From Populus alba (taxonomy: Eukaryota; Streptophyta; Magnoliopsida; Malpighiales; Salicaceae): a DNA stretch of 64,000 bases. The DNA is taken from NCBI RefSeq assembly GCF_005239225.2, contig NC_133299.1:13193154-13257153 (forward strand), read 5' to 3'. The notes under the pieces were generated by a model. That model saw only the letters and a list, made by a program, of their open reading frames with translations. It was not told the origin of the DNA and made no database searches. A program made the position numbers and the translations under genes. Positions 25,241 through 37,400 of this stretch are shown here, in pieces (position 1 is the first letter of the stretch; each line of letters starts with the position of its first letter).

Positions 25241-25344
25241 CTTATAAACACCACCACCTCCGCTCGTCTCTCGTCGGCTCTCTCGCTCAAACAACCTAAA
25301 CCAATCTCTCTCATTGTCTCTCTCTACCCACTCTCTCTAAGAGA
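25241..25344 (+). promoter_or_regulatory. PDX1 core promoter and CT-rich leader
   Basis: ACTTATAAAC at about 25239-25248 is a TATA-like element about 100 bp before the ATG. It is followed by a pyrimidine-rich leader with repeated CTCTCT, the Y-patch and CT-microsatellite style common in plant core promoters and 5' leaders. Confidence 0.6.
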
Positions 25345-26274
25345 ATGGCAGGAACCGGAGTAGTGGCAGTCTATGGCAACGGAGCAATAACAGAAACCAA
25401 AAAATCCCCATTCTCCGTGAAGGTAGGCCTAGCCCAAATGCTAAGAGGCGGGGTCATAATGGACGTTGTCACCCCTGAACAAGCCCGAATTGCCGAAGAA
25501 GCCGGCGCCTGTGCTGTCATGGCACTAGAACGAGTCCCCGCTGACATTCGTGCACAAGGCGGTGTCGCACGTATGAGCGACCCACAGCTCATCAAAGAAA
25601 TAAAACAGGCAGTGACAATCCCTGTCATGGCGAAAGCCCGAATCGGGCATTTTGTCGAGGCCCAAATTCTTGAAGCCATTGGCATCGACTATATCGACGA
25701 ATCCGAGGTTCTTACACCAGCTGATGAAGAAAATCACATTAACAAGCACAATTTCCGCATCCCTTTTGTTTGCGGATGCCGAAATTTGGGTGAGGCCTTG
25801 AGGAGGATAAGGGAAGGTGCAGCAATGATAAGGACTAAAGGAGAGGCGGGTACGGGGAATGTCATTGAAGCTGTTAGGCATGTGAGGTCCGTGATGGGGG
25901 ATGTAAGGGTGCTGAGAAACATGGATGATGATGAGGTGTTTACCTTTGCCAAGAAAATTGCTGCTCCTTATGATTTGGTTATGCAGACAAAGCAACTTGG
26001 GAGGTTGCCTGTTGTGCAATTTGCAGCAGGGGGAGTGGCTACCCCTGCTGATGCAGCGTTGATGATGCAGTTGGGATGTGATGGTGTGTTTGTTGGGTCT
26101 GGGGTTTTTAAGAGTGGGGACCCTGTTAAGAGGGGGAGAGCTATTGTGCAGGCTGTAACGCATTACAGTGATCCTCAGGTGTTGGCGGAGGTGAGTTGTG
26201 GGCTTGGTGAGGCTATGGTTGGGCTTAATTTGAATGATAAGAAGGTCGAGAGGTTTGCTAGTCGGTCGGATTAG
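25345..26274 (+). CDS. PDX1: Pyridoxal 5'-phosphate synthase subunit PDX1 (PdxS/SNZ family)
   Basis: An intronless 309-residue protein and a full-length member of the family. PDX1 condenses ribose 5-phosphate, glyceraldehyde 3-phosphate and ammonia from the glutaminase partner PDX2 into pyridoxal 5'-phosphate. It acts in the cytosol as a (beta-alpha)8 barrel that forms dodecamers. The key residues are present: D40 (GGVIMD), K97 in [10 protein letters not shown], which forms the imine with the pentose, and K165 in [11 protein letters not shown], the second lysine on the swinging arm. The phosphate loop GSGVFKS is at 251-257. There is no transit peptide. Lack of introns is normal for plant PDX1 genes. 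The first half is C-rich at third positions and the second half T-rich, so codon bias shifts inside the gene. It is a catalytic-type PDX1 (PDX1.1/1.3-like), not the non-catalytic PDX1.2, which lacks the lysines. Large opposite-strand frames are shadows. Confidence 0.97.
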   Translation: MAGTGVVAVYGNGAITETKKSPFSVKVGLAQMLRGGVIMDVVTPEQARIAEEAGACAVMALERVPADIRAQGGVARMSDPQLIKEIKQAVTIPVMAKARIGHFVEAQILEAIGIDYIDESEVLTPADEENHINKHNFRIPFVCGCRNLGEALRRIREGAAMIRTKGEAGTGNVIEAVRHVRSVMGDVRVLRNMDDDEVFTFAKKIAAPYDLVMQTKQLGRLPVVQFAAGGVATPADAALMMQLGCDGVFVGSGVFKSGDPVKRGRAIVQAVTHYSDPQVLAEVSCGLGEAMVGLNLNDKKVERFASRSD

Positions 26275-26441
26275 GAGGTGGGATTTTGATGGTTTCATGT
26301 GGCGCCTCAAGGTGAGGTTCAAAGATCTTGGTGCTTGGTAGTAGTAATTTATCTTATTAAGATTGTTGGTTTTTGGTTACGTGAACTTTGCTTTGACAAA
26401 AAAACATGTGAGCTCTGTTGAATCTTGTCAAAACTATCTCA

Positions 26442-26447
26442 AATAAA
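26442..26447 (+). terminator. Candidate PDX1 polyadenylation signal
   Basis: AATAAA lies 168 bp after the stop codon, a plausible distance for a plant 3'-UTR. An A-run at about 26634 is an alternative reading of the transcript end or a retroposed tail. Confidence 0.45.
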
Positions 26448-28000
26448 TGCTCAACCATTGATGTTTCTGGACATGTTGCTGTTTTCTTTTAAAATTGTTT
26501 TCTCTTGTCAATTTTGAGAAAGCTAAACTGGTTCATTACTTATATTGCTGACCCAGTGACCTGTTATTGGTCCTGGTGTTGTGACCATGCTCAATTTAGA
26601 ACTGCTTTAAGGCTATAAATATGAACATGAACAAAAAAAAAAAAAAACTATTGAGAATGGCTGTTGCAGGATGAGCTGGAGTAGTTTTCGTTTGTCATAG
26701 TTTAGTTGCCAATGATTCAGCAGTTTAAAGAGTTTGACAAGGAACGGGCTGGGTATCAACGATTAGATGAATAATCAGCAGGGTTCTATCTCATCGTGAA
26801 TTCCTTAGCACGAGGCAAGACCCGAGGAATCTCGTAGGATTGCTTTCGCATAATCTTTAAATTTAGATTAGAAATGCAAGATGCTGATTTGCTATTGCTA
26901 CTCTCAAGGAGTCAGTAAATTCTCACCCTCGTTGTCTCTTTCAGTCGAGAAATACCTGACTTTAATGTACTGAATAGTTTGTGATTATTTGAGGCTTGAT
27001 AGATCTTAAATGTTGGTCTTGTTCCTGATAGTATTTGTACATGCTTGAGGAACATGTAGCAACTGCTGATTTTTCCTAGTTGTAATGTAGTTTGTCATCT
27101 CTGACATTCACCATCTCTACATGGTTATGTCTTTCAATACCAGCTTGCCTGTTCCACTGTTTGTACTGTTTTCCCAAATTTTGTAAGTTCTTTCTAAAGG
27201 TTTTAGCAATCTATGCTGAAATTATTTTCAGATATTAAGACAGTGGAGAGCTCAGCTGATTTTGATGGTTGTATTTCTGCAGGAATCTTTTCTGATGCAG
27301 CTGGTTTCAAGTCATTCAAAATTAGCCTCAAGCACTTGGCTACTTGTGTATAATATTTGCTAAGTGAGGATCTTTCCATTGTTCTGTAATCTTTTTTAAT
27401 CCCATACTAGGAACACCACAGAGAAAGCAGTCTAATAAATGTCCTTTTCTTTGTAAGACTACTGTTTCATGCTTTAAAGTAACTTTCTTTTAGGTTCTTG
27501 GATCTTGTTTGATCTTTTATGTTTATTTTTTAAGCATGCAAGCATATGTGCCTTTACCCTCATCTTTCGACTAGCTTGCTTATTTCTTACCTGCCATTTG
27601 CGACTGTGTTGGCAGTTTGGATTTGGTATACATTGCCGAATGTGTTTGTTTAACATGCTTTTCTGTAGCCAGCATTAGATGATAGCTGCGTCACGACATG
27701 CTTGGAAATGTTTGGGCTTGCTAGCCAACATGGCCACAAAAATTTGCCTCTTAACGTTTGCAGATTTTGTGAGCGTATCAAATCATTTTCCAAGCAATCA
27801 TACTTGCCTACAGCATGCAAGAGGATGAGCAATTGAAGGAAGAAATGGGAAACGCCACCTAAGGTTGCACACTGCAATTTTCCCGTCCCTTTAGTAGCTG
27901 GGAAATCACTATCTTGAGAATCCTCCTGCCAGCAATCCCAAGTTACTCAATCCTTCCTCGTATAACTTCGCAGCTGCCAACATCGTCCTGAGGGTTGGTT
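26448..28000. other. PDX1 downstream region, no supported gene
   Basis: Base composition is more balanced than the surrounding intergenic DNA, but all frames are short and closed. It could hold a long 3' transcript extension, a non-coding RNA or an old pseudogene; nothing recognisable was found. Confidence 0.4.
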
Positions 28001-28479
28001 TGAGAACTACTGTTTAGTTGCATAAATGAGTGTTTTATTAAACTAGGTCTAATCTAAAAAGTAAATTACATAGGAGTTAACTTGGCATGGTATTATTAAC
28101 TTAACATATGGGCTCGCAACTAAGTCAACTTGATTAAAATATGGTTTGATTTTAAAAAAATATAAATTTCAAAATCAATGTTTTTTTTTATTATTATATA
28201 AAAAAAACATTAAAATGATGATATTTTTTATTAACTCAGATCAAAACGGGTTAGTTGCCTAACTTATAAGCTTGGTTATGGGGATTGTCGGGTTTAATAA
28301 CTTTGTTTTTTGAAATTTATTTTTTATTTAATTATACAATAATAAAAATAAATCTTTCTAATTCATGTATTTTTCTTGTTTTGATAACAAAATAGTTTTC
28401 TTTAATTAGCGTTGTAGTTTATTGAATAAAAAACAATAATAATATTTATATATAAAAAAACAATGTATATTTGCATATT

Positions 28480-28900
28480 GCTTTTCTTATGGATTTTTAT
28501 TTTTCTTGCAACTTAAAATCGGCCTAAAAATTATAAATTCTAATTATGTTTTTCTTTGGATGTCGCATTAAAGGTGAGCAAGTTGACTATGCATGTGAAT
28601 ATTGATTTTTCGTTAATTTATATGGCTTGAACTCCTCTCATAACTTAAAATCAGAGTGAAAATTATAAATCATAATAAGGTATTTCCTTGAATATAGTGT
28701 GTTAAGGGAAGACAAGTTGCGTAGGTGAATATTGATTTATCTTTGCATTTTGTCTTCCATTTAATTTGAGATATATTTGTATTTTCCTCCTAACTTAAAA
28801 TTGGCTCCAAAATCATAAATCTTAATTTGGTTTTTCTTGGAAGTCACATTAAAGGCAAGCAATTTTATGTTTTTAATGAATATGGATAGATAGTGTTTTG
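28480..28900. repeat. Diverged tandem repeat, period about 130-150 bp
   Basis: AACTTAAAATC/TG followed by AATTATAAAT-like and GGCAAGCAA/GGTGAGCAAG phrases recurs at 28510, 28642 and 28792. It lies just upstream of the Ty3-type gag fossil and may be part of its LTR. Confidence 0.7.
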
Positions 28901-29389
28901 TGTTATGATACTAAATTTAGGTTAGATCACACGATCTCACATAGGCTTGTGGTTTGTAAGTGGAGGTTTTCAAGTCTATTTTGGATATAACATAATAAAT
29001 TGGGTTAAAGCCCAATAAGTCATAACTATCTTCTCGGATCTAACGTATGTACTTAAAGGTGAGGATTAAGTCTTGTTGCTAAGCATAAGTCTCAAATCAT
29101 TGCCTTAGAATTTAGAAATTTTACATTTTCAATGACCAAAATCCATATACCATTTTAGATAAAAATTTAGCATATATGTACATTAGACCCCTTATATCAT
29201 TAAAAATAAATACAAAGCAGCTTACTTTATATATGATGTTTTAGGGTGATTTTAATTTGTTCTCTAACATAACCAACCCCTTACCTAGAAAACTCTAAAG
29301 ACAAGTTAGGGTTTTTAGTTATTGTAAAATTAAGTGGCGACTAGTTTTTTTTATTTTTTCTATTTTCACAAAAAGTTCATCGAGAAGTC

Positions 29390-31120
29390 CCTTACGACAA
29401 AATGAGGACTCCACTAGGACCTTTAAAACTAAGCTTTGTTTATTTGTTTTTCAATGATAATGTGCTTTGGTGCTTCAATATATGCTCTAAATATTCTTGT
29501 TATGATTATTTTTCTAAATTGATCAATGCATGATTTATGCACAAACAAAGTTGATTATAGAGTTGATGTCAACATCGAACGTAAAAGGGGGGGGTTACAG
29601 GGGCTTGTTGATCCAATGTTGAAAATACAAGTAATTCCACTACTAAAATCAAATTGGACATATGGACTTTTTTTCGGCACTCAAGATGACTACTTTGACA
29701 AATCACCTATAAAGACTTCTCCATGTTAATCACCAAGGCTTCGGTTTTTGTCACCATGTCAATGATGATGATCAAGACTACATATTTGGAGGATCAAGTG
29801 GCTAACTTGACAAAACTTGTTGAGAGGCTTTTGACATCACTTAATGTGAAAGACCATGAGATAGAAAAATTGATGAACAAACTAAAGAGTATGGACAAGG
29901 GAGGCTAAACTTTATTTACCAAGGCTATGCAAGAAGATCAAGTAAATATTGTTGAGGATTCTACAATCAGAGCTATAAGGAATATCCATAGTATTACTTC
30001 TGACATCTTTACCATGAATCAACAAAAAAACCTTATCAAAGAGGCTATCATGGATCAAATAGAAAGTTTAGTTTAACCTTCATATTCTTATACGAAGCCA
30101 TATACCCAAAGAACTAACTTGTTAGGGATGCCTTTGAGCTACCAACCATCAAAGTTTCAATAATTCAATAAAAAAGGGAATTCAAGGCAATATGTGGCTT
30201 ACTTTATAGAGATATGCAACAATTCTTGATGATGATTTTATGGTAAAAGAATTTATTCTTTCCTTAAAGGGCAATGCCTTCAACTGGTGCACTAACTTGG
30301 AGTCTAGCTTAATTGATAGTTAAGAGCAATTAAAATATGAGTTTCTTAATCGTTTCTACATCATTCGTCATGTGATCAGCATGATTGAACTCACTAATGC
30401 ACATTAATGAACAAAAAAGCATGTCATTGACTATATTCATTGATGGGAAAACCTTAACATCAATTATAAAGATCAAGTACTTCCATTCTAGATATGTGCA
30501 TTCAAGGGATACATTGGGGGTCGCGTTAAACCTTAATCTTTTAAAGAAATGGCTACTCAAGTACACAATATAAAACATAACATTGTTGTAGTTGGAAACT
30601 CGTCATTATCTATACAAGAGCCTAAGAAAAACATCCTAAAGGTTATAGATTTGGAAAGAGCACTCTAAATATCAATGGAATATAATATTAAGTAATTAAC
30701 TTTAATGCCATCAAGGTACCAACAAATGCTAAAAGGAATGATTGTGCAATACCAACTGTTTTTCAAAAAGGTGAAAGAAAGAAGTCATTCCTCAAAGAGC
30801 AATAGGAAAAAGATTATATGCTCCCTCATTCGGACATATCTAGGATGCTAAATGACTTGCTCAGAACAAATCTCATAGAGCTACTAGAGTTGAAACATCC
30901 TGAAGAGGCAAACCAAATGGCTAACCCAAATTATTACAAATCTTATTCATCTACCTCGTAGAGAAATGTTTTTTGTCTCGCACATTGTCATGGGTTAGAC
31001 CTATTTTTTTAAAAAATGTAAAAAAAGATATTAAGAGCATGGAGAACTTTTTAACATTGTTATTAAACATGACCAAGTTGATTAATTTTGAAACCTTCCG
31101 ACTCAGCTCTTCATCTAACT
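29390..31120 (+). pseudogene. Fossil Ty3-type retrotransposon gag
   Basis: Broken plus-strand frames show, in order, a coiled-coil-like segment (LEDQVANLTKLVERLLTSL, about 29790-29850), a gag core (VKEFILSLKGNAFNWC and YEFLNRFY, about 30240-30360) and later blocks (LNDLLRTNLIELLELKHPEEA, split here as LNDLLRTNLIELLEL then KHPEEA, about 30840-30910). Many stops and frame changes make it non-functional. At about 29402 a GAGGACTCCACTAGGACC stretch resembles the primer-binding region of Tat/Ogre-like elements. No protease or RT was recognised downstream. Confidence 0.65.
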
Positions 31121-31319
31121 CAAGTTTTCAATTAAACTATATAGGAGGTAGCTTGATTTAAATCGATTGATTTCATAGGTTCAAATCCAACCTTGATGAT
31201 CGATAAAAAACATCACTTAGCTTTTATAAAAACTTCAAGATGATTTTTTTAAAAACAAATATTGAGACAATGACAAATTAAATTGACCTTGGTCCCCCTT
31301 ACGACCCATGTCATGAACT

Positions 31320-33115
31320 CTATTGGATTCAATAACGTTTTTTTATAAACTTTTTTATTTAATTATATGATAAAAATAGATGCTCACAAAATTAAACACT
31401 AACCTAAAAATAATTATTTATTTAAGACAATTATCCTAGTAGAAAGCATACAAAAATCAATAATGTAGTCTATTTTTCAACCAATTCAATATTAAAAGAT
31501 TAAATCGAACAAGAATAAATTAAAAACAATTAAAAGAAAAAAAAAAGCATATCCTACCGGTGAGTAAAATCGTCAAACCTATGAATTTAGTAAGTCAGGC
31601 TAGTACACCAAACTTGAGAAATGGGTTATGAACCCACTAGGATTATAATTTTTTTTTCAAAACTATTTTTTATTGAACTATATGATAATAAAAATAGATG
31701 ATTGCGAAATCAAATATCAACCCAACATCAAGATGTTATTTTTGGATCGTGATAACCTCATAAAAAGCGAAGCGAAACCAATTATGAAATTGAATTTATA
31801 ATTAACTCAATATCTAAGAATGAAATAAAAAAATAATTAAAATAATTAAACTTTTTAGACTCGCGAACCAAGTTAACCAGCTAAACCTATTAATAGGTTC
31901 ATGGACTTTATAAAGTTTGATAACATAACTTTTATCTACAACTATTTTTTTAACTATATGAGAAAAAAAATAGATGATAAAAAAGTCAAGTTTAATTATT
32001 TAAAAAAAAAACACCCTACCAAACTTGTAAACCAGGGCAACTCGGGTTACCTTAGCAAACTTGCAAACCATGCTAACCTTATAAAAAGATAAAATAAAAA
32101 AAAAATAAATTATGAAATTAAATTCCCAACCATCCCAATATTAAAAGATAAAATCGACAAAAACAAATTTTTTTAAAAGGTCATACCTAAAATTCAAAAA
32201 GAAAAAGAAAAAGAAAAAAAGAAAGAAAGCAGAACATTGTAAATTATTATTGTCATTCACAGTGTAATGTGTGTGAGTGAATAGTAGTTTCCCCACACTC
32301 TTTAATTTCCGTTACCTTATAAAATTTAATAATATGACTTTTCTAAAAAATTATTATTTTTAACTATATGAGAAAATAATAGATTATAAAAAAGTCAAGT
32401 TCAATTAAATAAAAGACAACCGACCAAACTCGTAAATCGGAACAACTTGGGTTACCTAAGCAAACCTGTAAACCACGCTAACCTCATATATAGGCAAAAT
32501 AAAAAGAAACAAGTTATGAAATCAATCATTCTAATATTAAAAGATGATATCAAGAAAAAAAAATTTGAAAAAAAAACTGAATTTCAAAAACAAAAAGAAA
32601 AGGAAAAGAAAGAAAGAAAGCAAAACATTGTGGATTATTATTGTCATTCATAGTGCAATGTGTGTGGGTGAATAATGATTTCCTCACGCCCTTTAATTTT
32701 CGTTACCTTATAAAGTTTAATAATATGCTTTTTTCTAAAAAAATAAATTATTTTTAACTATATGAAAAGAAAATAGACTATAAAAAAAGTAAAGTTCAAT
32801 TAAAAAAAAAAAAGATAATCTACCAAACTTGTAAACCGAGGCAACCTAGGTTACCTTAACAAACCCGTAAACCATGTTAACCTCATATAAATGCAAAATA
32901 AAAAGAAGTAAATTACGAAGCTAAATTCTTAACAATCTTAATTTTAAAAGATGAAATCGACAAAACATATTTGAAAAAAAAAGCATAATAAAAATTCAAA
33001 AAGAAAAAAGAAAAAGAAAAAGGAAAGCAAAATACTGTGGATTACTATTGTAATCCACAATACAACAGGTGTTGCATGAACAATTGTAAACCCTGGTGTG
33101 TGTGTGTGTGTGTAT
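31320..33115. repeat. AT-rich tandem array, period about 280-410 bp
   Basis: The phrase TTTAACTATATGA (or a close variant) recurs near 31359, 31675, 31951, 32361 and 32755, each followed by AAAATAGA and then a phrase on the pattern AAACC-TAACC. The last copies include hairpin-type motifs; the best is TGTGGATTAC, a four-base loop and GTAATCCACA at 33036-33059. A (TG)n run closes it at 33095-33113. The short open frames here are chance. Confidence 0.8.
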
Positions 33116-34317
33116 TTGAAAAAAAATGATCTCGTGAATTGAGTAAATTAATTGATATGACTTGTACAAGTATGAAATATAAAAATTTAAATTTTTTGAT
33201 GAAAAATCAAAAACCAGCTAATTTTATGTTATAACTTGTAACTTTCAATTTGGTCATTAGATTAAGTTGACATTTTGCGTGGAGTCTTATAAAATATTAT
33301 TTTAACTTAGGTTAAAGTTTCAGAATTTTTAGAGTATGATAAGATTTTTTTTTTTCCAGATAAAAGAGCAAATGCACAAATGAGTGTCTAAAATTTTTTT
33401 TAGGGACCAAATTAAAACTTTGCCCAAAACAATCCTCTTTATAAGTTGCTAGCAATGAAAAAGAAAAAGAAAAAGAAAAGGAGGGAGTGTGCAGCTGGCC
33501 AAGAGAAGAAAATGTGAAAATAGAGCTTTTGTCATTTTTCATGGGAATTACTTGAAAAAAAAGTGTAAAATAGAAATAGTGTTAAGTAATTAAAGAGAGG
33601 GTTTGATACATTAAAGAGACTACAAGAAGTTTAAAGATTTTAAGTATGCTTTTAGAGAAGAAAAAATTGAGCTTAGAAAGAAGTGTGAAGGAGAACTTGA
33701 TTCAACTTATTTTGGCTTTTGATTATTCATTCCATGAGTTTGAATTCATGGATTTATATTGATTATATATTTGTTGAGGGAATTAATGTTTGAGCTTGTC
33801 ATTAATTAAGTTAATTTGTAAAAAAAAAAAAGAAAGAGGGGAAGATAAAGAAGAAGGGAAAACAAGATTGAGCGGGATAAAGAATGGTTTCCATCTTGGA
33901 TTTGTTATTGATCCCTTATTATGTTGTAAGTATATGTGATTTATTATGTTGATTAGTAAAATTTTATGTATTGATGCTTAGTTAAAAATATTTTATTAAA
34001 AAAATAAATTTTTTTTATTTTAAATTAATTTTTTAAATATTTTTAGATTATTTTAATGTACTAAAATAAAAAATAAAAATTTTAAAATAACTATTATCAT
34101 AATACAAAAAAATAAAATAATTAAGTCAAGCCATGAGATTAAATAGGATAAACATAATATAATATCTTCATTGGTTTGGCATTTGAAGTAAGCATGCACA
34201 AAACAGTGCTTGTTAAAGAAAACATGTAACTACAAAAACTACTCACAATGTACCCGGACTAAATCCCATAACTTCTCAAAATCATCAGCATTCAAAAACC
34301 CCTCTTTTTCCCTCTCT

Positions 34318-34326
34318 AAACCCTAA
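34318..34326 (+). promoter_or_regulatory. Telo-box near the symplekin transcription start
   Basis: AAACCCTAA, the plant telo-box, is within a CT-rich leader 84 bp before the ATG. Telo-boxes are common near the starts of housekeeping genes. No TATA box was seen in this promoter. Confidence 0.5.
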
Positions 34327-34409
34327 TTTACAATTTTCTCCAATGACCTAACCCTGAAACTGAAACTGAAACTTCAAAATTAGGGCTTCGAATTAATTGA
34401 AAATCTTCA

Positions 34410-37400
34410 ATGGTAGCCATGACGAAATCGAGTTCAAGAGAAAGACTAGCGAGTCTCATCAACTCAGCCAAGTCTGCCTCTGACATACCTTCAAAGCTCC
34501 AAACTTTGCGTCAATTAAACCAAATTTTGCAACAACAAGAAAACGCTAACTCACTCTCCGAGTTCCTTCCTCGAATTTTCGAGTTTCAGTCTGATCAACA
34601 CTCTCCTGTTCGCAAATTTGCCACTGAGTGAGTTTCTGCATCGAAGTGAATTTTATTTTAATTTATTTTCGATTGCAGAGGGAGATTTTTTGTTGCATCC
34701 TTTCCCTCTGAATTACTTCCTCTATTCCCTTTGTGCCTCTTTTTTTTTAATTAATTATTTGGGTGCTGTTTGTGATTTTGAAGGATAATTGGAGAGATTG
34801 GATTGAAGCATTTAGAATTTGTGCCCGAAATTGTTCCGGTTTTAATGTTAGTTTTGGAAGATCTTGTACCGGCTGTTGCTAGACAAGCTATTACTTGTGG
34901 GATCAGTTTGTTTCGGGCTACTCTCGAAAAACTTGCAATTCAGGTTTTTTTTTTAATAAAAAAATTAGTCTCTTAAATCAACTGGGGATCTCTTAACTTC
35001 GTTAATGATTTACGACCTTTTTTATGCTGATTAAGAGTTGGGGTTGGTATGTTTAGGGTCTTTATGCTAGCGAGCTGGATGATTTGCTTAAGTCTTCGTG
35101 GTCATCGATGTTAGAGTTCAAGGAAAAAATTTACTCCATAGCTTTTCAGGTAAAAGGTGATTTTTGAGGTGTGTGGTACATTGGTGAATTTTCTATGTAC
35201 GCTGTAGTCTGATTCATTTTGATAATGTGTTTTGAAGCTGGGAAGTGGTGGTGTAAGATTGCTGGCACTAAAGTTTGTTGAAGAAGTCATTCTTCTTTAC
35301 ACTCCTGATCCTTATGGCACTTCAGAGCCCCCTTCTCATGAAGGTAATGATACTCGTAGCCTTACCTTTACTTCTTGCCCAGGCTGCATTACGAGGCAGA
35401 AAATTTTAATCTGCTACTGCACCAGCATTTCGATAGATTCCATTTGGTTATGCAGAGTGGTTACTTATTTTGCAGGATCAAGTGTGGAATTTAACATATC
35501 ATGGCTCCGTGGGGGCCACCCTGTACTAAATGTTGGAGATTTGTCAATTGAGGCCAGCATAAAATTGAGTTTATTGCTCGATCAGCTTAGGATGCCAACA
35601 GTGAAATCTATCAGTAACTTAATGATCATTGTGCTTGTTAATAGGTAGGCAACTAGCTCTAGTTATATGCATTCAAACTCTATTTTCTGCTGTTGTTTTT
35701 GGATGAAATGGACTTGATGCGTCCCTGCACTTGTGATTTCTTGTGCCAATTAATTTTACTGCTTTATGTTTCCTATCAGCCTTGCCACGATTGCAAAGAA
35801 AAGGCCTCCATGCTATGGACGCATTCTGCCAGTTTTACTTGGTTTGGATCCCTCAAACTCTGTTATTGAAGGGATGCATGGTTATGGGGCACATCATGCT
35901 TTAAAAAATGCCTTCCTCACCTGCTTGAAGTGCAATCACCTGGGTGCTGCACCGGTATGTCTTGATTATTATTGTGTTTGCTTGCACATATGACTTGTTC
36001 TCTTTTCTTTCGTGGAGTTTATCTTCATCTTGACTTACAACTAATTTATAATTGTACTTGGTGTACGTATTAGTTTCAAATTCTTCTAGGCAAATTATTG
36101 ATCTTAGAGTAGCAGATTTGTACTGGAAATTGGTTGCAGAGGAATTTTTTTTTTAACATATTATTTGGTTGATTCATAACTTTTTACTAAGGTTTAAATT
36201 TTTTTATATGATCTATAGATATGTGTGTTGTGCACAAGCTCCTTTCCTCATTCTCATTCAATGTAATTTGCTTCAGAGTTGAATGCGTGTGGGTGTTATT
36301 GGGACATTTGTGCTGGCCAAATCAAAATTGTCTGCAATTTTATACTCCAAAGAGTATTGTCAATTCATAATGTTTTCATTAGTTCTATCACTAATTGAAC
36401 ATCCACTAAGAGATTTTCCTTAACATAGGAAGTAGTTTGGCTAGTACTCTATCTTTGGCATTTTTTCTACTCTCTAGAATAACTGTGGTTACCCAACTAA
36501 CAATTCATGAAATCCACACCAGTATGTTTTTAACTAGCATTTGTATGAAACCAGTTGGTGATGGGGTTTTTTATGACTGCAGTGGCGGGATCGTTTAGTT
36601 GGTGTTCTAAAAGAGATGAAAGCAGGAGAGTTGGCAGAGGAAGTGCTACAAGTTTTAAGGAGCAATGGAAGTGTAGAGGAGGCAAAGGAAGATCTTCTAG
36701 TTGCAAAGGTACTCTTTTGTATGTTTTCAATGTATATACTCATGTATACGTTGGTATACACATTTCCATGTACACACAAAGAATCACACATATGCATGAA
36801 GCTTCTTGATAAAGGCGTCGAGATTTTGCAGGAAGAAAAACTCTCAATTAAGTCATCTGATGGCATTCCAAATAATTCAGCAAGGAAACGATCTGGACCA
36901 GAAGACAGTATTGATTTGGCTAAAGACGATGATGTGTCTGGAAAACGTGTCAAATCATCCCCTAGTGTCTCGGAGGAATCATCTAAAGAGTTGGATCATA
37001 GAGCTAACAAAAAAGATGATGATAATGGACCTGTGCAGCAACTTGTTGCTATGTTTGGAGCCTTGGTTGCTCAAGGTGAAAAAGCTGTTGGTTCTTTGGA
37101 GATTCTTATTTCAAGCATCTCTGCTGACTTGTTAGCTGAAGTAGTGATGGCTAACATGCGCTACCTTCCTACCGGTCATCCCCAAGCAGAAGGAGATGAT
37201 GAGTCACTATTGAACATGACTATAGTTGGCAGTGACACTAGAGCCAAGTATCCATCATCTTTTCTGACTAATGTTCTTTCACTATCTAGTTCCTTCCCAC
37301 CTATAGCTGCACAACTGAATGCTGGTCATTCAGTATCCAAAGACATACCGGTATGGGTTTCTTCCTTCTTCTATCCGCTCACAGACCTTCGTTTTTTCCC

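Noticed and set aside
25525..26322. A 265-codon open frame on the minus strand opposite PDX1
   Set aside because: It is a shadow of a strongly conserved plus-strand gene. Its translation has no recognisable domain and it has no promoter or intron context.
26630..27990. A possible second gene after PDX1
   Set aside because: More balanced composition is suggestive, but every frame is short and no splice model gives a recognisable protein.
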